The notes under the pieces: generated by a model
What the model was told of the DNA's origin: nothing
Seen by the model: only the letters and a program-made list of their open reading frames with translations
The model's database searches: none
Translations under genes and position numbers: made by a program
Assembly: GCA_032622095.1 (NCBI GenBank)
Contig: CP136067.1
Span: 53,983,899 to 54,047,898 of the forward strand
Length of the DNA: 64,000 bases
Reading direction: 5' to 3'
From: Siphonodentalium dalli
Taxonomy: Eukaryota; Mollusca; Scaphopoda; Gadilida; Siphonodentaliidae
In this document: positions 24,377 to 35,446 of the stretch, piece by piece
How positions within the stretch are numbered: the stretch's first letter is position 1
How the letters are laid out: the number at the start of each line of letters is the position of its first letter

Positions 24377-24810
24377 TTGATCAGAACATACTGTAGTTTC
24401 TTCTGGGGAAAAAACGCCCTTTAAAACACTCTTTAAATGTTTGTATTATTTTTTCATTTCTAATACATCCGTTAATTATTTAGTCAATATCGATTTCTTC
24501 GAGAAAAAAGGCGCTCTTTATAAACGCTTTACTTTGAAAGACTTCAGTTACTCCAAAACATGGCGCAATGCAAACATGGTGCTTTTTATATGGGTTGGTT
24601 CCAATCAGAGATGGACTTGGTGATTAAAGTTCTTAGTTCTACATTCTCCAGTATTAATGTTATGTGTTAGAGAATAACACATATATCATTTGATTTCGAA
24701 TGAGATGAGATAATGCCATTCAATATTATACATGTCGTGATACAAAGGGATGATACTATAAATCTTAGTCCTATTTCTAACTGAAGTCTGATATGTTAGT
24801 GTAAACATAT

Positions 24811-27275
24811 TTTATTGCATTATAATATCGCAACGGGATTGAGACACAAGTTTTACAACTTACAAATGGTCTCTCTCCCCACATAATTGTATTACACAAA
24901 ATGAACATAAAATATAATCACACACAAACATTATAATTCATATGTACAACATCTTTTCACTTATAACAATATAATGATATAATCGCGAGTGTGACAATAA
25001 CGGTGGATATTTCACTTTATGGGGGGGGGGGGGGTGGTTCATCCTGTGGGTCGGTGGCTCAGGCGAGTCTTCGCCTTCTATGTATGTAGTGATAATACAA
25101 CATGTTACTTTTGCAGCGTAGGTTTGCACGTTAAGGTGTTTAATAAAGTTTGAACCGCGATGTCGAGGTTATGTATAATTGAACAGCCCTAAATATGTTC
25201 CGGTTTTGTGTACTATTTATATTAATATCTCCAATTAGGAGTTTCTCGAGATTAATAGTTTTTACACCCAGGGTAGCGAGTTGGTGAAACAACAAACATC
25301 GTTGATCTGTGTAAAATGGACAAACAAAAAAATCATGATTTGCTTCTTCGGCCGAGTGACCACAACGACAGCTTGGGTTGTCCGATATGAAGTTAGAAAA
25401 TTTGTCAGCGTTTAAATCGCTACAGTAATTTCGAAGTTTACATTGAATGATGTTTATCGCGCGATTTCAAAAATTTAAATAGTCTGGTGGCGCAAGAACT
25501 GGATCAGTCGTATAGGTATTTTGTTTTTAAAATACTAATGGAAGATGATTCTTTTATTTTATTTGACAGGGTATTCCATTCCCCAGTTGTATTTGGGAAA
25601 AATGTGTGTTCAAAATGGACAGTTCTTTTGAATGAGTATGGAGGAAAACTTGTTTTATCTCTAAAATCATATCTAGCAGCTGATTCGGGGCGGGTGGGTA
25701 AGATATTGTTGAGATATTTAGGGGTCTTGTTATTAGTTATTCTGTACATGATATTCATTCTATGAGATTTCCTTCTGTTTGTTAACGTTTGCCACCCCAA
25801 TTCTACTAGCAAGTTTTTCACAGGAACGGATCGCGTGAGACCTGTAACAATTCGACCCGCGCGCGTCCGCTTGATGCGATCTAATTTTGAAATTACATTT
25901 GCTGGGGCGGAGTCCCAGACAACGTCAGCGTAATCCATCAGGGGCAATATGTACGCTCGATAAATTGTGTCTAAGGTTTTCCTATTTAAAAAAAATTTCA
26001 ATTGTCTTAAATATGCAAGGCGGCCATACATTTTCTTTGATAACTCATTGATATGTTTGTCCCAGTTTAGGTCACTCTGTATGTTCAAGCCAAGGTGCTT
26101 GTGTGATTCTATACTTGGGTTATAGGTTCACCACTGAGAAAAAGATGTATGTCAGGCTGGGTACCGGTATAAGAAAATGTCATGGACTTAGTTTTACTGC
26201 TATTGAATTTTACTAGCCATTGTTTTGACCATTTATTTATGGCTTTAAGATCAGTATTTACACCATCCTCAATGTCCAGACTTTCATTGCTAGCAGTGAG
26301 GCAAGTATCATCCGCATACATTCTAGTGAAGGAACTAATATTTTAAGCGAGATCATTAATATATACCAAGAATAAGAAAAGGCCAATAATCGATCCATGG
26401 GGGACACCAGCGAGTATCTTTTTATATTCTGAAGACGTGTTATTTACCATCACCCTTTGTTTTCGATCTGCGAGATAATCATTAATGAAAGCAAGAAGTG
26501 GTCCGGAAATTTCATATCGTTCAAGTTTATATACCAGTCCCTCGTGCCAGACCCTCTCGAATGCCTTAGATATATCACAAAATACAGCACATGTATGCAG
26601 TTTATTCTCGAGGGCCTGGCTAAGGGAATGGTTAAGTTCTAACAGTTGGAAAATAGTTGAATACCCAGGAAGGAAACCCGATTGGAAATCGTATAAAAGA
26701 AGCCTTTGGTCTCGAAATGCTTAAAAAGATATTTAAGAACAACTTTTTCAAAAACTTTCGCCAGTGTCGACAGTAAAGAGATCGGTCTATAATTCTTTGG
26801 ATTTGAGCGATCGTCATTTTTAAATATTGGAATCACATTAGCTTTTTTCCATTCATCGGGGAATTTACACTCTTTGAGACATAATTCGAAAATAATTTTG
26901 AGGGGCTGAACGATGGCATATTTTGTTTCAAGAAGCATTCTTGCACTTATTCCATCGTGACCGTGTGCCTTGTTAGGTTTAAGATATGAAATAGCTTCCA
27001 ATATATCTTCCGTCTTTACAGGCACATTACTGATGGTGGGGGGAGGTAGGCATACAGCCTTAATAATGTTTGGTTTGGCGGCGGGCAGCGCGGAGTTGCC
27101 GATACAATTGTCATTTAACAGAGTTGCCTTCGATAAATCGTCGATAATAATTTCATAGGAATCGTTCCCAGTTGGTAACTTAAGCGGGGGTAGGGATCCG
27201 TTTTTGGTTCGGTTCAGAATATTATTAACAATTTTCCAAAAATACCTCGGGTATGTTGCCCTTGTTGCAGTTCAG
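24811..27275 (-). mobile_element. Degenerate non-LTR retrotransposon (LINE), minus strand
   Basis: The coding remnant (27275-25140) is followed on the minus strand by a 3' UTR of about 330 bp. This ends near 24811 in CTCAATCCCGTTGCGATATT and GCAATAAAATATG. The 3' UTR contains a 13-base C tract (G tract on plus at 25021-25034). The endonuclease domain is absent, so the copy is 5'-truncated. A 3'-UTR-only fragment of the same family lies at 31640-31975. Confidence 0.8.
25140..27275 (-). pseudogene. LINE reverse transcriptase pseudogene
   Basis: Reading down the minus strand, the N-terminal RT part (YPRYFWKIVNNIL ... PNKAHGHDGI ... NYRPISLLSTLAKVFEK) is open to about 26700. The frame then shifts, and FCDISKAFERVW, GVPHGSIIGLFLF and, after an in-frame stop, MYADDTCL follow. 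The segment 26088-25504 carries the thumb region (AYILPLMDYADVVWDS). After a further frameshift near 25500, the C-terminal zinc-knuckle-like domain appears at about 25475-25140: NPSCRCGHSAEEANHDFFVC, then P, ending ...VQLYITSTSRFKLY and a stop at 25142-25140. YADD is kept, but GVPQG has become GVPHG and several lesions break the frame, so it is dead. Confidence 0.85.
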
Positions 27276-27285
27276 ACTTACACTA

Positions 27286-27375
27286 CAATTCAATTCAATT
27301 GTTTATTCTCGTCACTCAAAATTACATGGGTATTGAGACATTTAACATATTTACATGGCATATAATATACAAAAC
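27286..27375 (-). mobile_element. LINE 3' end fragment
   Basis: On the minus strand, a short 3' UTR piece (GTCTCAATACCCATGTAATT ... GACGAGAATAAA) ends in AATTG repeats. It abuts the 5' end of the truncated LINE at 27275. The terminal microsatellite and AATAAA mark the orientation. Confidence 0.55.
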
Positions 27376-27464
27376 GTATTTCAACCAGGGACACAAATTT
27401 AGATGGGTTGGGTTTTTGTATATTTAATTCCAAACCGGAAACAACTCTGCAAGGTGGTTTATAT

Positions 27465-27680
27465 AGCAGGATTTACCAGTGCATAATGTAAGTGGGGCAC
27501 ATGATTCCTTTACTTGGAATTTACTAGGGTACGTAGGCCTAGATGTCATTTTTTCATGGCTTTTACCAGAGTATATATATATCGTATTGTCTATCTGACT
27601 ATCTATCCATATTTTACCAGAGTAGAGCCATGTTACAAACCATGGTTTATATACCTGGCTTTACCAGAGTACTATTACAC
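27465..27680. repeat. TTTACCAGAGTA motif repeats
   Basis: TTTACCAGAGTA or a variant recurs at about 50 bp spacing near 27470, 27520, 27560, 27609 and 27660. The same motif reappears at 32490-32680. It is a degenerate dispersed minisatellite with no coding content. Confidence 0.55.
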
Positions 27681-27974
27681 GGATATGAGCGATAACTCTA
27701 TTTCACAATAGCATATATTTCTCAGCTGAGGTGTTTTCTGTCTCTCTTGTGAGAATAAAATCATATTTTGTTCGTTAATCGATGGAAAAACAATTGTACC
27801 CGGTGTCGATCATACTAAAAAGTTAACAGAATGGGACAACACTATTCTTATAAATTAGTAGGCTCAATCAAGAAGAGTTTGACACCTTATGTAATCACAC
27901 GTGCGATTCATATGGCCTCCAATCTGTTATCTCAAATGTTAAAGCTTCTGAAAGCGCACATTGGTAGCTACTGG

Positions 27975-28339
27975 TATTTGAAATTAAAGAACGTCCTTTT
28001 AGACACACAGAAATGTGCAAAAAAGTACTTGTTAACATGGTAGATCACACTGGAGCTTGACAAACGTCACACTACCCTTAAAATTGTGAAAAAAATGACA
28101 TCGAAAAAAACACAAACACCTCCCATAAATTATTCGCCACTTGCACAGCCATAACCATTTACCATGTGGTTATATTTGTTGTTTCTCGGCGGGAAACACA
28201 TCTGTGCATTTTTTCGTGCACTTTTCATCCATGTATCATTGACCATTCAGCTGCCAGAATTTTTTTTATGCTGATCCTAGCTTGGGGGTCCCAGGGGAAA
28301 TCACTCTACTAATTTGTATTTGGTGTATTGTAACCTATA
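27975..28339 (+). repeat. 365 bp direct repeat, copy 1
   Basis: Nearly identical to 29308-29672, with only a few substitutions and equal length. It ends in TGTATTGTAACCTATA. The two copies enclose 968 bp. Confidence 0.9.
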
Positions 28340-29235
28340 GTGATCACTGGAAGGTAAAGAAAGTCGCCCAAATGATGTTATATTGCGTCCATTTATATAC
28401 CCACGTCAAAATAAATAAATTTTATTCGAAATATGTCTGTGTTCTTACTTTATTAACCCTTTTCTGTCACCACCCATAGCTGAATTTGCAAACAAATTAC
28501 TTTGACTTGAATGTCAAAGTTTTTTTCATTTTAGCTGAATATTGGCAAAGTAAACAATGACGATGTACATACAGGTTGTCGATCTGATAGCTTGTAGATG
28601 CCACTTCCAGAAAATATGCCATACGATTCGCTAGGCGAATTGGGCGCACTTAGGTTTCACATTGGGCGCACCTACACAATTTTCGAAAAATATCGACAGA
28701 AAATCAAAATTGTCCCGTCACAAGAATATATTTATTGGCCGAAATTTGTGCGCGTTGGATAGTCGAACCATTTCTGCAAACTTCCATGGTAGGCTTTTTT
28801 GTCAACCTGTCATCTAACAGGGGCAATTCAACTTAGTTTGACCCGAATCGGGTCCGATTTTGCATCACATTTTAGGGTATGGTCCATCTGACGTCACGCT
28901 TTACTCTCATGTCGTGCCCAAACCCGACAAATCTGCCTTGTCGTTCATCTAGGATGTCGGACGCCAACAAATATGGTCTCACATTCATTAAAGGGACACC
29001 ATTGGGCCCAAAAATATGTCGAAAATGGTAATTTTCGGTTCTACAACGAGAAGCAGAAATAGCATCAGAGGGGTTAATTTGTAATTTTATTGGACGGCTC
29101 CGGCGCCAAATAAGCTGTCGTATCGCGTGCTTTATGTCTCCAATTTGTTTCATGGGCATAATAAGCACGGGACTTGTTTCAGAGCAGAAATCTGAAAAAC
29201 GACCATTTTTCACTATAGGTTACAATACACCAAAT
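28318..29235. mobile_element. Possible TIR element between the direct repeats
   Basis: A 26 bp sequence beginning ATTTGGTGTATTGTAACCTA at 28318-28343 is repeated exactly in inverted orientation at 29210-29235. The enclosed open frame of 113 codons (minus, 29213-28872) matches no family I recognise. Because copy 2 of the 365 bp repeat ends in the same sequence, the 26-mer may instead be the terminus of a larger family. Confidence 0.5.
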
Positions 29236-29307
29236 GATTTACATAGGCCTCAGTGTTAACAAATCCCGCTGGCCTATATTCGTTGCAAAGCTTTGACCCT
29301 GCACGAG

Positions 29308-29672
29308 TATTTGAAATTAAAGAACGTCCTTTTAGACACACAGAAATGTGCAAAAAAGTACTTGTTAACATGGTAGATCACACTGGAGCTTGACAAACGT
29401 CACACTACCCTTAAAATTGTGAAAAAAATGACATCGAAAAAAACACAAACACCTCCCATAAATTATTCGCCACTTGCACAGCCATAACCATTTACCATGT
29501 GGTTATATTTGATGTTTCTCGACGGGAAACACATCTGTGCATTTTTTCGTGCACTTTTCATCCATGTATCATTGACCATTCAGCTGCCAGAATTTTTTTT
29601 ATGCTGATCCTAGCTTGGGGGTCCCAGGGGAAATCACTCTACTAATTTGTATTTGGTGTATTGTAACCTATA
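29308..29672 (+). repeat. 365 bp direct repeat, copy 2
   Basis: Second copy of 27975-28339. The chimeric retroposon with the 28S-like segment begins directly after its end. Direct repeats around an internal segment could be LTR-like, but they lack TG...CA ends, and I see no primer-binding site or coding domain, so a segmental duplication is equally possible. Confidence 0.85.
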
Positions 29673-30118
29673 TGAGCATGCGTGCGCGCGCGCGGCCGGC
29701 CTCTCTCGAAAATGGCGACCCGGCGAGGCGGGCAAACTCGGCCGAGCGTCCGTTCCGAAAGCCTACCTTAAGAGAGTCACGGTTTTGCTACCGCAGTTTA
29801 CCCGCGCTTGGTCGAAAATTGGTAATGTTGGCCTCCGAGGCGAAAGTCGCTATGCTTTGATCGAGCCCTTACGGTGTGATACGTCCACAAAGGTGGTTTT
29901 CCCCACCTGAAGGGACTTCCACTGTTTGGGTTCGCAGCCTGTGGCCGACAAGCGGACATAACTGACTGACCGACTGTCCGCTGCAATGCGGGGACTGACC
30001 CCGAGGGGCATTTTGACCATGCTCGTAAGGGTGTGTACCCCTTAAAGGGGTACTCAGCCGATAAGACTGGTCCGTAAAAGCTCCGGGTTACTAAAAAAAA
30101 AAAAAAAAAAAAAAAAAA
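29673..30118 (+). mobile_element. A-tailed retroposon with antisense 28S-like segment
   Basis: A GC-rich head (29673-29845) is joined to a body of about 247 bp (29846-30092) and a run of 26 A. The body is shared, at high identity, with the U2-headed unit that follows. Within the head, the reverse complement of about 29762-29822 reads AAGCGCGGGTAAACTGCGG and then TGACTCTCTTAAGGTAG. These match the conserved 28S rRNA stretch around the R2 retrotransposon target site, including 17 exact bases at the site. The 28S-like part is therefore antisense to the A-tailed strand. Target duplications for this unit are not evident. Confidence 0.7.
29762..29822 (-). rRNA. 28S rRNA-derived fragment (R2 target region), antisense inside retroposon
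   Basis: On the minus strand, GCGCGGGTAAAC-GCGG-AG-AA, then GACTCTCTTAAGGTAG, align in order with the near-universal 28S sequence. Differences are concentrated just before GACTC. The match ends right after AAGGTAG. This is a derived fragment, not a functional rRNA gene. Confidence 0.65.
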
Positions 30119-30138
30119 GCAGTGGTAACTTTACCCTG

Positions 30139-30184
30139 ATCGCTTCTCGGCCTTTTGGCTAAGATCAAAGTGTAGTATCTGTTC
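30139..30184 (+). ncRNA. U2 snRNA 5' domain fragment
   Basis: ATCGCTTCTCGGCCTTTTGG followed by CTAAGATCAAAGTGTAGTAT and CTGTTC is the U2 5' end, including stem-loop I and the GTAGTA branch-site-pairing element. The usual ATCAAGTG has one extra A. The Sm site and the 3' stem-loops are missing, so it is not a functional U2 gene. Confidence 0.9.
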
Positions 30185-30464
30185 CGCGCTGGCCTTGAGC
30201 AGGGTCGCTATGCTTTGATCGAGCCCTTACGGTGTGATACGTCCCCCGAAGGTGGTTTGTCCCACCCGATGGGACTTCCACTGTTTGGGTTCACAGCCTG
30301 TGGCCGACAAGCGGACCTGACTGACTGACCGACTGTCCGCTGCAATGCGGGGACTGACCCCGAGGGGCATTTTGACCATGCTCGTAAGGGTGTGTACCTC
30401 TGACGGGGTGCTCAGCCGAGATGACTGGTCCGTAAAAGCTCCGGGTTACTTAAAAAAAACAAAA
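30139..30464 (+). mobile_element. U2 snRNA-headed chimeric retroposon (SINE-like)
   Basis: The element starts exactly at the first base of U2 snRNA and carries about 46 nt of its 5' end, with one extra A. It then switches, after a short CGCGCTGGCCTTGAGCAGG, to the same ~247 bp body as the preceding unit (from 30204), and ends in an A-rich tail. It is flanked by a 13 bp target duplication, AACTTTACCCTGA (30127-30139 and 30465-30477; the shared A makes the boundary ambiguous by a base or two). TSD plus A tail shows LINE-type target-primed reverse transcription. SINEs with snRNA-derived heads (SINEU) are an established category. Whether this belongs to a multi-copy family or is a one-off template-switch chimera cannot be told from one copy. 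Confidence 0.85.
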
Positions 30465-30475
30465 AACTTTACCCT

Positions 30476-32466
30476 GAGTCGTTATCTCGTGGGAATCCGG
30501 ATTCAGATTACAGATTAGACCCCGTACGACTTGGTTCGGTAAACGAACAGACCAGAAATTGGCAGAATCAGTAAACGAACAGACCGTAATCTCAATCTCG
30601 TGGTAATCCAGATTCGGATTCGGATTCCGATTACGGACTCAAATGTTCGTAATGTAAACAAACCGAGATTTCGCCACCTCGGAGTTTAAAAACACAATAA
30701 TACATAAGAATCCGTCTCTTGTGTACAAATTATTGCAGAATATAAACGATCCATATCAAAGAATTTTAAATGCGGAGACAAATTTGTTTTATCGAATGTA
30801 AACTGGGAGAATATTTCTGAAATTAGCCAAATAATAACACTATTGATAGTAACGCTGGGGGGAGCACTTCAGTTGATGGCGAAGCAAATCATTGTCGATT
30901 TTATTGTCACTTTCATATGTCCATCTCATAATTCCATCCATAAAATACCACCCGAACGCATGTCGATTTCGAATTCGGCGGATACGTCACCATTGACCGA
31001 ATTCATGTAAACCTGCATGCATATGTCTTCTGCTGTGTTCGTTATTATAATGTTTCTTCTTATTCAAGAAATAGTAGGATTATATGATATCGATGGATTA
31101 TCAGATACACGTGTGTACTATCTAGTCTTATAGCAATTTCATGTTTAAAATGTTTTGTTTCGTTAAATGCTGTCGTTTTGCACAATAGTCTCTGTTTAGA
31201 CAACAAACACAGGCATTTTTTGCTCAAGAAGCTAATGTTGTGGTCTTGTGATCGCATGTGAACTGCATCTCCCAATCGCACAAACAAAAATGTAAAGCTT
31301 TTCTAGGATCTCAGGACTATATAGTGGCAATGTCAAGTCAATTTATTGATTAAGTACCCACACGTCCACGTTCTAGGGACGTTGCTAGAGGTTTCCTTAA
31401 ATTCCCGGCCAACTGCACCCCCCCCCCCCATTGAACCAAACATCAATCTCACAGGTTCGCAGAATTCCATTTGCACCCCTTGGAAATAGCGAACCTGAAA
31501 CACACTAAGTACCAACTTTTACTGGTTGAAAAAATCAAACAATGAGAACAATTCCAACCTGTATATGGTGTCAAATTAATGTCCAATTAATGTTGTGTCA
31601 AGCATGAAATTTCCAACTGCTGGAAATGTACCAAAGTTTAGTTTAAACATATTTATTTCAAATATTTGTCAAATTTAGATAACACATGATATATAACACA
31701 TACATTTTGTTTATACATACAATGGGATTGGAGGACAAGTGCTGACTCACTGAAGAGTACCCCCTCTCCCATATGTTATTACACTGAAAAAATAAATAAT
31801 TAGTAATGGCAAAGCAACATGACTACCAAAACAAGTTGAACATATATACAGATCACCGGTCAACCCCTCTCCCGAGTTAGTCATAAGTTTGTATATGTAT
31901 TTATTTAAAATCGGGTTTGTTTGTTGCGTTTGCTGGCTTGTGCGTATCATTATTTGGAACAGTTAGTCAAAAGAATCCTGATTTTTCCTCACGTATATAT
32001 GAATAACTGCACAGCTAAGCAAATTGTACCAAAGTTCGGGGGGGGGGGTCGAGACACCCAAACAACCCCTGTCGTCACGTCCCTGTGCAACTGACAAGTT
32101 TCGTGTGTTCTTCACAACATCTTCGGAATTTGATTCAGGAGACCTAGAGCTGTTATAATTAAATGCTTGCCCTCATCAATAAACACACTTTAACTTGAAA
32201 AAAAGATGCAATTAACTCGGATTGCCAGCAAATTATGTGCCGTGTATATACGCATAGAAGAAGAGCATGACTTTCACAACAAACGTGAATTTGCGATACA
32301 AATGATACTTGTGTCAAATACATGACCCACGTTTGACGCTGGGAGAACATTAAACATAGTTTCGGAGACCACGTGGATTTCAAAATCTGACCTAGAATCG
32401 GGAATTAGCCCCGCCCCCGTAATCGGCTTTGGATTCTGAATCCGGATTCACACGAGATAACGACTC
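30476..32466. mobile_element. TIR-bounded element, about 2.0 kb
   Basis: The left end GAGTCGTTATCTCGTGGGAA continues into TCCGGATTCAG. The right end is its inverted copy with one mismatch in the first 30 bases. The left subterminal part repeats GATTCGGATT-like motifs. A LINE 3' UTR fragment (31640-31975) lies inside, and no transposase is visible. Poly-C (31420) and poly-G (32039) tracts occur. The U2-headed retroposon abuts the left end. Confidence 0.65.
31640..31975 (-). mobile_element. LINE 3' UTR fragment
   Basis: On the minus strand it matches the 3' UTR of the 24.8-27.3 kb LINE: a purine-rich GAGGGGGTACTC segment, then TCCAATCCCATTGTATG, ending in AATAAATATGTTTAAAC. No coding sequence remains, so it is a strongly 5'-truncated copy. 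Confidence 0.5.
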
Positions 32467-32721
32467 TGATATCGAAGAAAATTACCCTGGTAGATTTACG
32501 CTGGTAGATTTTCTCTAGTAGAATACCACATACGGCGAACATTTTACAAGAGTGAAAATACATGGATGGTTCTACATGATTGCGTGCGTATAATTTGGTG
32601 ACCATCACCAGATGAATTTTACCAGAGTAAAATTACCTGGTTCCAATCACCTTTATACGTCGATGGTTTACCAGAGTGTTTTATAAGGGTTGACAGGGAC
32701 GTGCATGAACTATGTTAGAGC

Positions 32722-34933
32722 CATATTCACACTGTCTAATCGGCTCGTTGAATACCAGTGTGAACGTCAGAATACCAGTGTTCCACAGGAGAATATCAGT
32801 GTTTTTAAGCGATATAATGGTATCACAATTAGAACTGGACGGCTAAATAACGACACAAAAAACAATGGAAAGGTATACGATCAATTTTGCATTTACCCAG
32901 TGGAGGGGTCACCTGGTGATGTTCAGTTCGACTCTTGGGTGATCTTGCCTTTGTTTAAAGCAGAAAAATAGGGTGTACAAACTCGTAGGGGGCGGTCAAA
33001 CGTTGCCCTAATCGGTATTATAGTGCGTTTTGTTTAATTCCTGAGCATAACTTGCGGAATCTTTTATAAAATTCCGACAGCGGAATCTATCGGCAATACG
33101 TGCACATCGAAATCACTGGCGTGTATCAGTTGGAAATACACGAAAATAAATCGAAACGAGGGGCGGTGTTCACAGAAAATGGCACGGCGAACTACCAGTG
33201 CATGCCAACGAGGGCTACCAGTGCCACATTTTCTTTATATGGTAAGTTATATCGGGTATATGTCGATAAACGCTTCATACAGGGCATCGGGCACATGAAA
33301 TGCCTTACCCTTCCCAAAATAACGACAAAGTTGATCTGGAAGGGTAAATATGTGGATCTATAATAGGAAAGTACGAAACTTCAACTATACGCCGATACTC
33401 AAAGCTAGTGTAAAATATAGAAAAAAATTCATGATGTCCAAGTCAGAATATGGCGTTTTTGTATAATTGTTCTTAAAACTAATGGGATACGTCGGTTTAA
33501 ATGCAATTTTCCGAACTTGTACAGTAGCTGAATAATTACATTATAAATGCCAACATCTGTTTGTCCTAATCGTAGCATATATATAAGTGCTATAATGTCG
33601 TAAGTCCATATTGGCGCGAAATGAGTATTTGGTATCACTGGATTGGGCGCAAAATTTTCTATCGATTGGAACCATTTAAATCTGTTCACAATATCACATT
33701 TCCATGATAAATGCTATGCAAACTAGTTGTATCTCCGTCCTTGTTGTTTCGGTCCGTGCTATAATGTCGTATCCCCCTGTCCAATGTAATCGCTAGGAAT
33801 TGTCACGTGAATAAAGTTTGACTATAATGGCGGACGCGGAAATTAAGAACAACAGGTATCGTAAGAAATCACATTCGTTTTTCGATATAATGTATATTTT
33901 GTAGTTTCATATGTTGCTATTTTCTTTTGTAAGTGTTAATCCAGGGTTTCCTCTATACCGGCAGGGGGTCCCCTTGACGGCCCCGTAGCTATATTAAGTC
34001 CGCCCCATATATGCAACATTTGCTGGGATAATTAGAAACATCATTCCATTAGAATTATCTAGAACGTCTTGAGAAATCGTATACACCACCATGAAACAAG
34101 AACAATATTCACAACCTTCCCTGTTTAATGATAGACGTATTTGCAAATGTTGAACATTAGTTTGAATCCAATTGACATGGAACTAACTCAGTGCCAATAC
34201 CCAATAAAGGGAAATTTATAGACTTGTCGACTAAATTGTTACTTTATGTTCCACCAATGTTGAGTATCGCCGTACTTAAAATTTCGAACTTTCATATCTG
34301 AGACCCACACATGTATCATTCTAGATCTATTGTGTCCAAATTTGATGAGGGGATGAGACATTCCTGGTACCGAATCAAATTCATATACCCGACATAACTT
34401 ACCATATAAAGACAATTTGGCACTGGTAGCCCTCGTTGGCACGCACAAACTAGTAGTTCGCCGTGCCATTTTCTGTGATCACCGCCCCTCGTTTCGATTT
34501 ATGTTCGTGTATTTCCAACTGATACACGCCAGTGATTTCAATGTGCACGTATTGCCGATAGATTCCGCTGTCGGAATTTTATAAAATATTCCGCAAGTTA
34601 TGCTCAGGAATTAAACAAAACGCACTAGAATACCGATTAGGGCAAAATTTGACCTCCCCCTACGAGTTTGTACGCCCTATTTTTCTGCTTTAAACAAAGG
34701 CAATTAAGATCGCCCAGAGTCGAACTGAACATCACCAGGTGACCCCTCCACTGGGTAAATGCAAAATTGATCGTATATATACCTTTCCATTGTCTTTTGT
34801 GTCGTTATTTAGCCGTCCAGTTCTAATTATGATACCATTATATCGCTTAAAAACACTGATATTCTCCTGTGGAGCACTGGTATTCTGACGTTCACACTGG
34901 TATTCCGCGAGCCGATTGGACAGTGTGATATTA
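32722..34933. repeat. Large inverted repeat, 2.2 kb with ~680 bp arms
   Basis: The segment 32722-33405 is mirrored by 34245-34933 at high identity. Landmarks include ACGTCAGAATACCAGTGTTC on the left and its inverted copy near 34880, and ATCACTGGCGTGTATCAGTT at 33110 with its inverse at 34520. The motif ACCAGTG recurs in the arms. The spacer of about 840 bp is AT-rich with no recognisable gene. Frames of 70-93 codons within the arms show no known domain. Confidence 0.85.
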
Positions 34934-35446
34934 AAGATGCATAATCCGAATTAGCGCTCCCAAATGACTATTTCTTTGGCTTCGGGGGTGAACAGTCTGG
35001 TTCGAGTCGAGTCGGAAAACTATTTTAAAACTTTATTCAGGCGTGTTTTTTTGGGTCACCTCTGGGGATATAAAATGTTTCCGAATTTCATTGAAAAGCA
35101 TTGCCGCCATTTTGGATTTTAATCTTTGCATGACTAAATCCTTTGGCACACGATACAGACCACACCCTTCATATAATCCTTACTAAACTTCAAATGGATC
35201 TTCTGGGTGACCATTTAACACAAATGTATTTGAAAAATATGGCCGCTAGCGGCCATCTTGGATGGGAGGTATCCAGTTATTAGGAAATTCATGAAAAGAA
35301 AACTGTGACATGGCCGCCATTCGCACACCATGCATGCATCCCTCATTTATTGGTGAAATATTTTAAATGAAAATAATTTCATCTACAGAATACAAGCCCT
35401 GTACTGTACCTTTTTTGCATTTCCTTCTTCTAGAGGAGTCCTTTGT

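Noticed and set aside
28872-29213. 113-codon minus-strand frame between the 365 bp repeats
   Set aside because: Open but without any family motif. It lies inside a probable mobile segment.
29673-29822. Genuine rDNA unit or R2 insertion
   Set aside because: Only about 60 bp are 28S-like, with mismatches, and the sequence departs from 28S immediately after AAGGTAG. No R2 coding sequence is present.
30117-30127. AAGCAGTGGTA after the poly-A run resembles the start of a common cDNA-library primer
   Set aside because: Only 11 bases match, the next bases differ, and a genomic target duplication begins directly after it, so contamination is not supported.
30139-30464. Functional U2 snRNA gene
   Set aside because: Only the first ~46 nt are U2. 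The Sm site and the 3' stem-loops are absent and the unit has a TSD and A tail.
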